Notes: generated by a model not told the origin, from the letters alone. 64,000 nucleotides of DNA from Nicotiana tabacum (GCF_000715075.1 NC_134102.1:48865348-48929347); one strand, 5' to 3'. Shown: positions 46,723 through 59,549, counted from the first letter of the stretch. Numbers and translations: made by a program.

Positions 46723-48250
46723 ACGGGCCCACACGGTGACCCATAACTCCAAATCCCTATCTATGTTTAGATTTTTATTTGCAGTCCATTCAGATGACCA
46801 AAACTCATTTTAGATAATATTAGCTCTTGGTCTAGAAATTTCCAAATTTCACCTTAAATATCCATGTTTAAATGATAGATCTTAGGTTCGATTTACAAAA
46901 TAATCTTAAATCCAAGTTAGAAATACGTACCCTAAGCTTGTAGATGAAGATCTAGGTCAAAACCTCCGAAATCGAGCTCCTAAATCTCCAAAATAGTAAA
47001 TAATGAAATAAAAATCATAAAACACGGTATTTATACAAACTGAAAAAGTCACTAGTTCTAGCCGCACTTCCACTCTTGGCTGCACTCTAATCAGCAAAGG
47101 GGTCCGCACTCCTTCAATACTTGTAGCTGCATGACTTGTGTTGCAGACTTCAATGTCGATAAGTTAGACCTATATTAACAACTACTGAGCAAGTTATAAT
47201 GGAGCAAAGCCGCTTGATTAGATACAAGATCGAAAGTTTATTACTTTTGACACAAGATATTTCGTGCATCGCGCGAACATAGAGCCTAGTAATCAATTTA
47301 TATTTTATATTATTATTAAAGCACGAATAATTTATGCTAAATGTTGAGTGACAAAAATATCCTTGAAATATTAGCAGACTTTTATGCCCCTCAGTATTAA
47401 ATATTTCTCCAAAAGAAATTATTCCATATTGGATATTATTGTAATAACTAGATATGCTATACGCACTAAGATTCATGATTCACATTATTCATATGCTTAT
47501 AAGAAGTGTTTAGCATCATAGTCAAAGAAATTTGCACTAGATTATTTTTGGGGTTAGCAAGAAAAAAGGGTGGCGGCTGAATATAAGGGACAAAAAAAAG
47601 GAGCACAAAGGAGTTGTTTAAACTTTGTAATATTTTCACTTTCAGCCATGTTACAATGCTTCCTTGTCTACGTAGCAGTTGGTTGAAATTAACTAAACTT
47701 ATATAAATATTTCTATAATAGAATGTTGATTGAAGCATTACATGTCTGAAAAAGAATATCTTACGCGTTGAATATTTTGAATCATGACTAACAAATGTTA
47801 TGAGGAGATAACCATGTTAAAGAAATGCGTCATAAAGATAAGAAATATTAATGTTCCTATTTAATATCGTTATCAAGTTAGTCATCTTTTTACCAATTTT
47901 AATATAATAATTTGAAAATATATCCACTCGAAATAAAGTTTATCCTTTAATTATGCTAAAAGTTTATTAAATATAAATAACAAGTAGTTTATGCAATTAG
48001 AAGTGTATTACTTTTGGTACGTGTTTACTCATAAAACGGTACATCTGAATTTATTACGTGGTTTATAGACAAGCGAACTGATTTGATCCAAAAAATGATA
48101 ATGAAATAAGACTAAAAGTAAGACTTAGCAATTGAAATTGAAGAAAATGACAAGCCTAGATCCGAGAGCAGTATCTCCGATGACAAAAATGAGAAAAATG
48201 TAAAAGAGCAAATAAAGTTGTTTAATTGAGAGCGAAAATAAAATACAACA
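46723..48250. other. LTR tail, then AT-rich sequence without recognised content
   Basis: 46723 to about 47150 is the last recognisable part of the 39880 LTR, with a minus-strand TATA-like GTATAAATACCG at 47026-47040. 47150-48250 is AT-rich; I see no coding, repeat or RNA gene in it. The same sequence lies at 53909-55430. Open frames on the minus strand (47150-47738) have no recognisable domain. Confidence 0.5.
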
Positions 48251-48989
48251 TATGTTTTGCTAAGAATTTCGTGTCTTACAGTTGCTGTTGAGCCTACTAT
48301 TTATAGTTATACCTAGGGAAACAAGATCGTAGTATCAAGCCCTACTTAAATGATAATAAAAGAGTCATTGATGAATATGTAATGGTAGGCCATGAATACA
48401 AATATTCTCTGCAATGGCTGCACATATAATGTTAGAGAATATTCTTCATTGAATGCTATCTAATGGCAAATATTCGATTTGCTCATGTTGACCATGCTCC
48501 CTTCGGGTCTACCCGATGTCAATTGCAGTTGTTGTTCCCGGTATTGGTTGTTACTTGATTCTCCTTTTACCTATCTTCGGTTCTACGTGTCATGCTATTA
48601 TTCGATCATTTATTACCAACTAATTTAACCCTATATAGATAGTCCCCCTGCTTTCCAGTGACATATCTTTGTGTCCCCGGGAAGTTGGTGAAGATCCCTT
48701 TCTTGGCAGGAAACCTCCTGAACAGTTTCTGACATTTGAAAGGATGCACGTCTTCTCGCATTTAATACCCCGAACACGTATTGTCCCACGATTCAGTAAT
48801 ATTTTTACCGGTTTTCGAGGTAATCATGATCACGATTTTTTCCGTCTATATCTTCACTTCTACTCATCAATTTACTTCTTTACTTCCAAAGTTAGAATTC
48901 ATAAACGCTTCTTCTTCTTTGCACTTACTCTGCATTTCCTTAAAAATCTTTCCATCTCCTTCAACGTCCTTAGCTAAAAGTTTTACTAT
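48251..48989 (+). other. LTR/leader-like region upstream of the gag-like pseudogene
   Basis: Contains TATTTATAG at about 48297 and then ATAGATAGTCCCCCTGC near 48640, which resembles LTR 3' sequence of plant gypsy elements with this gag type. I could not locate both LTR ends or a PBS. Copy 2 (55431-56146) differs by a short deletion near 55440. Confidence 0.4.
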
Positions 48990-50013
48990 GTCTTTACTAC
49001 TACGGCTTCCTCTACTGCATCCTCCAGAAATTCTAGCCTTTTCTTCGGTGGAGGCCCGAAGATAAACAAGGACGTTGATGCCGATTCTGAGCCTCCCACA
49101 GTAAATACCATCATACCAAAAAATCTCAACACTTCTAATGACTTCTAATAGATGGCCCCTACTAAGTTTTCATGAACTTAGGTTGTTAGTAGGTATCCCT
49201 CCTCCAATCTCCCTTCTAGTATCCCTGCAGTGAAGGAGGACTGCAACTTCCCTAACCTCAACATCCTCGCTCCGGATATGATAGAGCGAGTTACCTTCAC
49301 CAAGGAATATTTTACGTATGTCTATACGTATCCCTTTACCTTGGGTCCGTTTTCCTTGGGGTCGAATGAAGGGCTCGACCCCTTAATTTTGGAGTTTTTC
49401 CACCGGTACCGGGTCTGCTTGGCGCAAGTAGGCCCATCTATATGGCGAACGGTGGCTTGCATGCACCAGTTGTGCACGGAAACTGGGGAAATCCTAACCC
49501 TTGCACACATGATGAATCTCTACTCCCCCAAATTTTTCCGTGGGGGAGTAATAAATTTCAGAAAATATGGCCACCACGCTATCCTCACCAGCATGGATGA
49601 TGACAATGATCGCGGGTGAATGGAGCAATTTTTCATCATTGCCACCAGGGACATCATGGCGGCCAAAGCTCTGCCTTTTCCTGAGTCGTGGAACCATTTT
49701 CGTAAGTTTTTGATTTGTTTCCTTCCTTCGTGAAAAGATTATTTTAGGTTATTGTTGACCTCTTCATTTCTTTTATTTCAGCTACCCAGTGGGAACCACC
49801 ACGGGTTCAAGGCTTGGACCAGTGGGTTCAGAAGATTCTGGAAATTACAACACCAGAATACCATCGATGGAAGGAAATGGTCCCTAATATGGGTGGAAGG
49901 CCAAGAACCATGGTAAACCGAGTCCTTCTTCCTTTTATCTTTGTATGAACGTAGATAACTTTGCTAACTTCATTTTTGCTTGGTTCAGGACTTCCGCAGG
50001 GCTCCATTACATG
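48990..50013 (+). pseudogene. Spliced gag-like 'gypsy type transposon' protein, 5' half, copy 1
   Basis: A Ser/Thr-rich start (TTTASSTASSRNSS in one frame near 49000) shifts frame. From 49230 the domain reads CNFPNLNILAPDMIERVTFT, YTYPFTLGPFSLGSNEGLDP, FFHRYRVCLAQVGPSIWRTV and FFRGGVINFRKYGHHAIL. This resembles the Pfam 'putative gypsy type transposon' domain. TGA at 49617 replaces a Trp, then MEQFFIIATRDIMAAKALPF continues. GT-AG introns are 49702-49781 (80 nt) and 49913-49988 (76 nt). Exon 2 encodes TQWEPPRVQGLDQWVQKILE. Exon 3 starts DFRRAPLHM and is cut at 50013 by a solo LTR. Splicing keeps the frame. Function in the parent element is presumed structural. Confidence 0.75.
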
Positions 50014-50217
50014 TGTAACACCCGAAAAATTTCAAAGTACTTAAGTGTAAGGCCTGGTAAAATTTACAAAGAAAATAATATTTCATGGTGCCGAACTAGG
50101 CTTACGTGTTTGAGGATTATAGAAATTCTTCGCGGCGAGCTTTCTTGTCGCGGCTCGAACTTTTTGGATTATAATGCATGGGAATGAAAAGGAAAATTTT
50201 TGGCAGAAAAGTGCATT

Positions 50218-50480
50218 TGTACGGTCTATTATGCGACCGCAGAACCACTCTGCGGACGGCATAATGGCCACAGAGTGAGGTAGTTAATTAGGTCAGTTGG
50301 AAGCAACTATGCGGTCGATTATGCGACCGCATAACTGTTATGCGGTGCATTATGTGACCGCATAACAGTTATGTGGACCGCATAGTGACCGCATACACAG
50401 ACAGTTCTTTTGGCTATTTTGTAACCAACTATGCGACCGATATGCGGTCCGTATATCGGTTATGCGATCGCATACCTTGT
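50218..50480. repeat. Array of TATGCGGTC / GACCGCATA palindromic words
   Basis: Many inverted words (TATGCGGTCGATTATGCGAC, CGCATAACTGTTATGCGG) lie within 260 bp, about 200-470 bp from the LTR start. They can fold into multiple hairpins. The same array is in copy 2 at 57378-57640. Confidence 0.82.
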
Positions 50481-51288
50481 TCCGGAGCTCCATTTTTGGG
50501 TTTTTAAAACCCGACCCTATTTCGTTAAATACACTCTTTGGGTCATTTTTGAGCTATTATCTGACATTTTAGAGTGAGAGAGGGTGCCCTAGAGTGAGAA
50601 GGTGTTCTCCAATATTCGTCCTTCAATTCTTGCCCAAGTTTTGGAAGATTAAGAAGGGAAACTCACTAGGTCTTCATCCTAGAGGTAAGATTCTACACCC
50701 TAACCCTCAATTTCGAATTTTGTATAGAAATAGATAATAAGCAAGATAATTTCTGGGCAAGAGAATTGGTTATCTTATATGCATGTGTTATCAAAGGATG
50801 TAGGAAGATTGTTGAGCTAAAAATGGTAAAGATTGGGTTGTGGGATGATGGAATCCTCCAGAAAAAGGGCCTTGAAACCTTAATGCACACCTAGTATTTG
50901 ATAAAATGCTCAAATGAGCTAGAACCATAATCATCTTCCTAATTGTGGTTCAATTTATTATATTTCTAAAATAGATTGAAGTTGCTAAGAATTCCAGAAC
51001 GTTTTAGAGTTTAAGGAAGCTCAATTGAGGTATGTTGGCTAAACTCTTCTTTAAGAGTTGGAATTCTCATTATCCTTATAAGTTCCGGGATGTTGATTAC
51101 AAATCGAGTATTCCGATAGGTTTTGTGATGAAGATATATGTTCAATTCGTATTTCAAATGCTCTTATCATATTGCATTATAAATTGAGAATGTGTCCCAA
51201 ACTAAGGATTACGTATCCACATGTTATAACTTCTAATCGTGATTTATGTGAAAGTTATTATGTCAAGTTGTGTAGAGATTGCGATTGT

Positions 51289-51705
51289 GATACACCTCCA
51301 CCCGCATACATTGGGGTGAGGCGGCATGACCGCTTTGTGTGGGGATTATGGTATAGAGATTGTGATTGTGATACACCTCCACCCACATATATATTGGGGT
51401 AAGGCGGCATGACCGCTTTGTGTAGGGATTATGATATTGTGGGACTGCACCTCCACCCGCTTACATTGGGGTGAGGCGGTACGACCGCTTTGTGTATGGT
51501 TCTGGTATTGTTGTGGCACCACCACCCGTATATATTGGGGTGAGGCGGCATAGCCGCTTTGTGTAGGTTCTTGGTACTGTGGTTATACATCCACCCGCAT
51601 ACATTGAGGTGAGGCGACAGGGCCACTTGATCAGATTTGTGGTATTGTACATACACCTCCACCTGCATACATCGGGTGAGGCGGCGGGGCCGCTTTGTGT
51701 GAAGA
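51289..51705. repeat. LTR minisatellite, 60-82 bp period, six copies
   Basis: Units with CACCTCCACCCGCATACATT and GGCGGCATGACCGCTTTGTG start near 51290, 51370 and 51445, and on to 51690. It is the complement of the 8705-8985 array. Confidence 0.88.
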
Positions 51706-52389
51706 TGGTTATAGAGGATCTCATATTAAATCCTATAAATGTTGTTGATAGCTTTTAATAAGCTTGCTATGGTTGAGACAGTTATCTATATTATTCTATT
51801 GCCGCACTGGTTCATCATAATTATCTTGTATTTCTAAATTCTTAAATTGGTGTTTAGTTTTCATACTAGTACTATTCGACGGTACTAACGTCCCTTTTGC
51901 CGGGGACACTGCATCTTTAAATGGATGCAGGTGGTTCCACAGCAGGAGATATTGATCAGTGATAGCAGTATACGTTCTTCCCAGCTTACTTGGTGAGCCC
52001 CACTTCATCCCGGGGTCATGTATCTTTTGTTGGTTATGTATTATGGTTGAGGTATAGCCCGGGGCCTTGTTGCCGGCATTATCTTTGTACTCTTCCTTAT
52101 CTATAGAGACTCCGTAAACATAGTGTGGGTTGTGTATTGGTACTGGAAAAGACAAACTATGCTATTTTATGGTTGTATTACTTGTCCCTTTGAGACTTTA
52201 AAAATGGTGAAACTTATGGTAAGAAATTGGTAATTGCAGATACGACCACTTTATTGTTTAATTAAGGAAAACATATATTCTCTTTATTCATGAATGATTT
52301 TGGGTAGAAGAAATCTAACAGTCTTGCTTGGTCAGGTTCACTCGGTTGAGCGTCGGTCGCGCTCCATAGTTTTGGGGCGTGACAACATG

Positions 52390-52878
52390 CCTCGAGGTCG
52401 ACATTTTAATCGACCTTGAAGCAATGCACGCGAACCTGCTTCCGGTGAAAGTGTTTCCTCTCGGAGTCCCCAACCAGAGAACAAGCAACCAAAAAGGCGA
52501 CGTTCTTCCTCGGCTGGGGCTCAAAATAAAAAAGGTAAATAAGGGATTGACTGAGCCAGCAATAGTGGTCGTTGTAGAGGATAGGGAAGCCAGTGATGAA
52601 GTGGCTCCCCTTCAAAGGAAAAGAATACCTTCATCAGCTCAACCGGAGGCTCAACCGGTGGAGCTTCAAAACTGACTGTAGAAGAGGTCCGAGCACTATG
52701 GGTGAGATGGATCTAGTAGATGATGCCGATTCCCACTTTCTTGCCCCCGTTGTTGTCTTCGGTCCAGGGAGTTCGGACCCCGAGCCTCTTCTACCTTTAG
52801 CCATTGAGCAAATAGTAATCAGCATTGCTCCTGCCGCAGCTGCTTCTCAACCTTCAATGCCAACAACTTCACGCCCCT
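52390..52878 (+). pseudogene. Gag-like pseudogene, continuation after solo LTR, copy 1
   Basis: Continues exon 3: PRGRHFNRP, a stop, then SRSPQPENKQPKRRRSSSAG, a basic stretch like a nuclear localisation signal, then a stop. Later frames show DDADSHFLAPVVVFGPGSSD and a Ser/Ala/Pro-rich linker (SIAPAAAASQPSMPTTSRPS). It is cut at about 52884 by an LTR; the continuation of this gene exists only after copy 2 (62323). Confidence 0.65.
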
Positions 52879-52884
52879 CTATCA

Positions 52885-53335
52885 TGACCCAAAATCCACA
52901 GGTCGTGATGGTACCTAACCTAACCCGCTAGATAAGCCAACAGTTACATGATTAACAATGAAAATAAAATAACATGGTCTAATATCTCAACAGCGAAAGA
53001 ATACCATAAAATATCTGAGAATAAAGTCTAATGCTACTACAACCAACCCCAAAATCGGGTGTCAACAAGTACACAAGCACTATTGAATAATAAGGTACGA
53101 AATAAATCCTCTAATACAACTGTCTGAACATGAGAAATAGTAAAGATAAAAATAGTAGGAAGAGAACTTCAAGGACTGCGGACGGTATGGCAGCTACCTC
53201 GTAGTCTCCCAAATAGCTGGCACAACTCAAGCCTGAAAATCACCCAGGCCAGATGTACCTTGATATGCACACGAAATGCAGAGTGTAGTATGAATACAAT
53301 TGACCTAATGTACTCAATAAATAACAATACTAGTC
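52885..53335 (-). repeat. LTR head, cut by the duplication junction
   Basis: TGACCCAAAATCCACAGG follows ctatca (52879-52884). It runs to 53335, where copy 2 of the duplication begins in the middle of another solo LTR. The part 53090-53335 (246 bp) is unique to this copy and is absent at 60249/60250. Confidence 0.75.
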
Positions 53336-53908
53336 TTGAACATGACTTAAGTATGCAGACATTACATAAGTCATCCCTTTGAGTCAATTTAACATAATAA
53401 GAATAGGAACTCGAACAAACCATGCTTAGAGTTCATGAGGAATTCATGGTATCCGACTCTATGAAGAGAGTTTAGCCAACATACCTGAAATCCGCCCCTT
53501 AATGATACTACGATAATCCACCATACTAAATGACTTCAATCTATAATAACAACATCTAAATGACGAACAACTGATGCGTTTGAAACTAGACTCGAAGGTC
53601 TACGCTTTAGGGACAAAATTCATTGAAATTATTTTTATATTGTGAGAGTTATACCCGTTCAAAGTTAGGTGTTGTGCAAATTAAGAAATCTTTTTCACTT
53701 AATATTTTCAACTCGTTCCAAAGAACTTCTCCCCACTATAAACCTCCTTAATGTGTTCCAAAACACTTTCCACATGTATTTTCATGTCAAAATGATGTGG
53801 TTCTATCCCATAGATCTCCTTTAATACTCAAAAATATTACTTCTAATTATCATTGGTGCACTATAAAGTCTTAAATTATTAAAAAAAATTATAGGGTCTT
53901 ACACAACT

Positions 53909-56146
53909 ACGGTCCCACACGGTGACCCATAACCTCCCAATCCCTATCTATGTTTAGATTTTTATTTGCAGTCCATTCATATGACCAAAACTCATTTTAG
54001 ATAATACTAGCTCTTGGTCTAGAAATTCCCAAATTTAACCTTAAATATCCATGTTTAAATGATAGATCTTAGGTTCGATTTACAAAATAATCTTAAATCC
54101 AAGTTAGAAATACTTACCCTAAGCTTGTAGATGAAGATCTAGGTCAAAACCTCCGAAATCGAGCTCCTAAATCTCCAAAATAGTAAATAATGAAATAAAA
54201 ATCATAAAACACGGTATTTATACAAACTGAAAAAGTCACTAGTTCTAGCCGCACTTCCACTCTTGGCTGCACTCTGATCCGCAAAGGGGTCCGCACTCCC
54301 TCAATACTTGTAGCTGCAGGACTTGTGTTGCAGACTGCAATGTCGATAAGTTAGACCTATATTAACAACTACTGAGCAAGTTATAATGGAGCAAAGCCGC
54401 TTGATTAGATACAAGATCGAAAGTTTATTACTTTTGACACAAGATATTTTCGTGCATCGCGCGAACATAGAGCCTAGTAATCAATTTATATTTTATATTA
54501 TTATTAAAGCACGAATAATTTATGCTAAATGTTGAGTGACAAAAATATCCTTGAAATATTAGCAGACTTTTATGCCCCTCAGTATTAAATATTTCTCCAA
54601 AAGAAATTATTCCATATTGGATATTATTGTAATAACTAGATATGCTATACGCACTAAGATTCATGATTCACATTATTCATATGCTTATAAGAAGTGTTTA
54701 GCATCATAGTCAAAGAAATTTGCACTAGATTATTTTTGGGGTTAGCAAGAAAAAAGGGTGGCGGCTGAATATAAGGGACAAAAAAAAGGAGCACAAAGGA
54801 GTTGTTTAAACTTTGTAATATTTTCACTTTCAGCCATGTTACAATGCTTCCTTGTCTACTTAGCAGTTTGTTGAAATTACCTAAACTTATATAAATATTT
54901 CTATAATAGAATGTTGATTGAAGCATTACATGTCTGAAAAAGAATATCTTACGCGTTGAATATTTTGAATCATGACTAACAAATGTTATGAGGAGATAAC
55001 CATGTTAAAGAAATGCGTCATAAAGATAAGAAATATTAATGTTCCTATTTAATATCGTTATCAAGTTAGTCATCTTTTTACCAATTTTAATATAATAATT
55101 TGAAAATATATCCACTCGAAATAAAGTTTATCCTTTAATTATGCTAAAAGTTTATTAAATATAAATAACAAGTAGTTTATGCAATTAGAAGTGTATTACT
55201 TTTGGTACGTGTTTACTCATAAAACTGTACAGTTGAATTTATTACGTGGTTTATAGACAAGCGAACTGATTTGATCCAAAAAATGATAATGAAATAAGAC
55301 TAAAAGTAAGACTTAGCAATTGAAATTGAAGAAAATGACAAGCCTAGCTTCGAGAGCAGTATCTCCGATGACAAAAATGAGAAAAATATAAAAGAGCAAA
55401 TAAAGTTGTTTAATTGAGAGCGAAAATAAAATACATAATAGCTATTGAGCCTACTATTTATAGCTATACCTAGGGAAACAAGATCCTAGGATCAAGCCCT
55501 ACTTAAATGATAATAAAAGAGTCGTTGATGAATATGTAATGGTAGGCCATGAATGCAAATATTCTCTGCAATGGCTGCACATATAATGTTAGAGAATATT
55601 CTTCATTGAATACTATCCAATGGCAAATATTCGATTTGCTCATGTTGACCATGCTCCCTTCGGGTCTACCCGATATCAATTGCAGTTGTTGTTCCCGGTA
55701 TTGGTTGTTACTTGATTCTCCTTTTACCTATCTTCGGTTCTACGTGTCATGCTATTATTCGATCATTTATTACAAACTAATTTAACCCTATATAGATAGT
55801 CCCCATGCTTTCCATTGATATATCTTTGTGTCCCCGGGAAGTTAATGAAGATCCCTTTCTTGGCAGGAAACCTCCTGGACAGTTTCTGACATTTGAAAGG
55901 ATGCACGTCTTCTCGCATTTAATACCCCGAACACGTATTGTCCCACGATTCAGCAATATTTTTGCCGGTTTTCGAGATAATCATGATCACGATTTTCGCC
56001 GTCTATATCTTCACTTTTACTCATCAATTTACTTCTTTACTTCCAAAGTTAGTATTCATAAACGCTTCTTCTTCTCTGTACTTACTCTGCATTTCCTTAA
56101 AAATCTTTTCATCTCCTTCAACGTCCTTAGCTAAAAGTTTTACTGT
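53909..56146. other. Copy 2 of LTR tail, AT-rich region and gag leader
   Basis: Corresponds to 46723-48989. Same content, with a deletion of about 30 bp near 55437 relative to 48248-48285. Nothing new is encoded. Confidence 0.6.
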
Positions 56147-57170
56147 GTCTTTACTACTACGGCTTCCTCTACTGCATCCTCCAGAAACTCTAGCCTTTTC
56201 TTCGGTGGAGGCCCGAAGAGAAACAAGGACGTTGATGCCGATTCTGAGCCTCCCACAGTAAATACCATCATACCAAAAAATCTCAACACTTCTAATGACT
56301 TCTAATAGATGGCCCCTACTAAGTTTTCATGAACTTAGGTTGTTAGTAGGTATCCCTCCTCCAATCTCCCTTCTAGTATCCCTGCAGTGAAGGAGGACTG
56401 CAACTTCCCTAACCTCAACATCCTCGCTCCGGATATGATAGAGCGAGTTACCTTCACCAAGAAATGTTTTACGTATGTCTATATGTATCCCTTTACCTTG
56501 GGTCCGTTTTCCTTGGGGTCAAATGAAGGGCTCGACCCCTTAATTTTGGAGTTTTTCCATCGGTACCGGGTCTGCTTGGCGTAAGTAGGCCCATCTATAT
56601 AGCGAACGGTGGCTTGCATGCACCAGTTGTGCACGGAAACTGGAGAAATCCTAACCCTTGCACACATGATGAATCTCTACTCCCCCAAATTTTTCCGTGA
56701 GGGAGTAATAAATTTCAGAAAACATGGCCACCACGCTGTCCTCACTAGCATGGATGATGACAATGATCGCGGGTAGATGGAGCAATTTTTCATCATTGCC
56801 ACCAGGGACATCATGGCGGCCAAAGCTCTGCCTTTTCCTGAGTCGTGGAACCGTTTTCGTAAGTTTTTGATTTGTTTCCTTCCTTCGTGAAAAGATTATT
56901 TTAGGTTATTGTTGACCTCTTCGTTTCTTTTATTTCAGCTACCCAGTGGGAACCACCACGGGTTCAAGACTTGGACCAGTGGGTTCAGAAGATTTTGGAA
57001 ATTACAACACCAGAATACCGTCGATGGAAGGAAATGGTCCCTAATATAGGTGGAAGGCCAAGAACCATGGTAAACCGAGTCCTTCTTCCTTTTATCTTTG
57101 TATGAACGTAGATAACTTTGCTAACTTCATTTTTGCTTGGTTCAGGACTTTCGCAGGTCTCCATTACATG
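56147..57170 (+). pseudogene. Spliced gag-like protein, 5' half, copy 2
   Basis: Same domain as copy 1. Introns are 56859-56938 (80 nt) and 57070-57145 (76 nt), both GT-AG. It has more stops than copy 1: CAA to TAA at 56582-56584, TGG to TAG at 56600-56602, and TAG at 56774-56776 where copy 1 has TGA. Exon 3 is cut by the solo LTR at 57170. This copy is the one still in cis with the 3' half at 62323-63452, so it stands at the ancestral locus position on the right. Confidence 0.75.
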
Positions 57171-59544
57171 TGTAACACCCGAAAAATTTCAAAGTACTTA
57201 AGTGTAAGGACTGGTAAAATTTACAAAGAAAATAATATTTCATGGTGCCGAACTAGGCTTACGTGTTTGAGGATTATAGAAATTCTTCGCGGCGAGCTTT
57301 CTCGTTGCGGTTCGAACTTTTTGGATTGAATAATGCACGGGAATGAAAAGGAAAATTTTTGATAGAAAAGTGCATTTCTGCGGTCTATTATTCGACCGCA
57401 GAACCACTCTGCAGACGGCATAATGGCCGCAGAGTGAGGTAGTTAATTAGGTCAGTTGGAAGCAACTATGCGGTCGATTATGCGACCGCATAACTGTTAT
57501 GCGGTGCATTATGCAACCGCATAACAGTTATGTGGACCGCATAGTGACCGCATACACAGACAGCTCTTTTGGCTATTTTGTAACCAACTATGCGACCGAT
57601 ATGTGATCTGCATATCGGTTATGCGATCGCATACCTTGTTCCGGAGCTCCATTTTTGGGTTTTTAAAACCCGACCCTATTTTGTTAAATACACTCTTTGG
57701 GTCATTTTTGAGCTATTATCTGACATTTTAGAGTGAGAGAGGGTGCCCTAGAGTGAGAAGGTTTTCTCCAATATTTGTCCTTCAATTCTTGCCCAAGTTT
57801 TGGAAGATTAAGAAGGGAAACTCACTAGGTCTTCATCCTAGAGATAAGATTCTACACCCTAACCCTCAATTTTGAATTTTGTATAGAAATGGATAATAAG
57901 CAAGATAATTTCTGGGCAAGAGAATTGGTTATCTTATATGCATGTGTTATCAAAGGATGTAGGAAGATTGTTGAGCTAAAAATGGTAAAGATTGGGTTGT
58001 GGGATGATGGAATCCTCCAGAAAAAGGGCCTTGAAACCTTAATGCACACGTAGTATTTGATAAAATGCTCAAATGAGCTAGAACCATAATCATCTTCCTA
58101 ATTGTGGTTCAATTTATTATATTTCTAAAATAGATTGAAGTTGCTAAGAATTCCAGAACGTTTTAGAGTTTAAGGAAGCTCAATTGAGGTATGTTGGCTA
58201 AACTCTTCTTTAAGAGTTGGAATTCTCATTATCCTTGTAAGTTCTGAGATGTTAATTATAAATCGAGTATTCCGATAGGTTTTGTGATGAAGATATATGT
58301 TCAATTCGTATTTCAAATGCTCTTATCATATTGCATTATAAATTGAGAATGTATCCCAAACTAAGGATTACGTATCCACATGTTATAACTTCTAGTCGTG
58401 ATTTATGTGAAAGTTATTATGCCAAGTTGTGTAGAGATTGCGATTGTGATACACCTCCACCCGCATACATTGGGGTGAGGCGGCATGACCGCTTTGTGTG
58501 AGGATTATGGTATAGAGATTGTGATTGTGATACACCTCCACCCGCATATATATTGGGGTGAGGCGGTATGACCGCTTTGTGTAGGGATTATGATATTGTG
58601 GGACTGCACCTCCACCCGCTTACATTGGGGTGAGGTGGTACGACCGCTTTGTGTATGGTTTTGGTATTGTTGTGGCACCACCACCCGCATACATTGGGGT
58701 GAGGCAGCATAGCCGCTTTGTGTTGGTATTGGTATCGTTGATGCATTTCCACCTGCATACATTGGGGTGAGGCGGCATAGCCTCTTTGTGTAGGTTCTTA
58801 GTACTGTGGTTATACATCCACCCGCATACATTAAGGTGAGGCGGCAGGGCCGCTTGATTAGAGGATGGTTATAGAGGATCTCATCTTAAATCCTGTAAAT
58901 GTTGTTGATAGCTTTTAATAAGCTTGCTATGGTTGAGACAGTTATCTATATTATTCTATTGCCGCACTGGTTCATCATAATTATCTTGTATTTCTAAATT
59001 TTTAAATTGGTGTTTAGTTTTCATACTAGTACTATTCGACGGTACTAACGTCCCTTTTGCCGGGGGCACTGCATCTTTAAATGGATGCAGGTGGTTCCAC
59101 AGCAAGAGACATTGATCAGTGATAGCAGTACACCTTCTTCCCAGCTGACTTGGTGAGCCCCACTTCATCCCGGGGTCATGTATCTTTTGTTCGTTATGTA
59201 TTATGGTTGAGGTATAGCCCGGGGCCTTATTGCCGGCATTATCATTGTACTCTTCCTTATCTATAGAGGCTCCGTAGACATAGTGTGGGTTGTGTGTTGG
59301 TACTGGGAAAGACAAACTATGCTATTTTGTGGTTGTATTACTTGTCCATTTGAGACTTTAAAAATGGTGAAACTTATGGTAATAAATTGGTAATTGCAGA
59401 CACGACCACTTTATTGTTTAATTAAGGAAAACATATATTCTCTTTATTCATGAATGATTTTGGGTTGAAGAAATCTAACAGTCTTGCTTGGTCGGGTTCA
59501 CTCGGTTGAGCGTCGGTCGCGCTCCATAGTTTTGGGGCGTGACA
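57171..59544 (+). mobile_element. Solo LTR, 2374 bp, TSD acatg, copy 2
   Basis: Same boundaries and same acatg target repeat (57166-57170, 59545-59549) as 50014-52384, so it was copied with the segment and not inserted independently. Palindromic array 57378-57640; minisatellite 58449-58855, with an indel of about one unit relative to copy 1. Confidence 0.94.
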
Positions 59545-59549
59545 ACATG

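Larger units (their letters stand above)
50014..52384 (+). mobile_element. Solo LTR, 2371 bp, TSD acatg, copy 1
   Basis: TGTAACACCCG to TTTTGGGGCGTGACA, flanked by acatg at 50009-50013 and 52385-52389. It is the same family as 8001-10324 in the opposite orientation. It interrupts exon 3 of the gag-like pseudogene between LHM and PRGRHFNRP. Confidence 0.94.
46150..53089. repeat. Tandem duplication, copy 1 (6940 bp)
   Basis: Near-identical to 53336-60249. Similarity starts at TTGAACATGACTTAAG (46150 and 53336) and stops after TATTGAATA (53089 and 60249). It includes the end of a solo LTR, an LTR tail, an AT-rich region, the spliced gag-like pseudogene, another solo LTR with the same acatg TSD, and the start of a further LTR. 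Confidence 0.95.

Noticed and set aside
47150..47738. Two minus-strand ORFs, also present in the duplicate (54428-54926)
   Set aside because: Conservation is explained by the recent duplication; composition is AT-rich without a motif, and the first frame is shortened in copy 2.
50014..59544. The two acatg-flanked LTRs as the 5' and 3' LTRs of one 9.5-kb element
   Set aside because: Each is flanked on both sides by the same acatg, and the flanks themselves are duplicated over several kb, so this is a segment duplication of a solo LTR.
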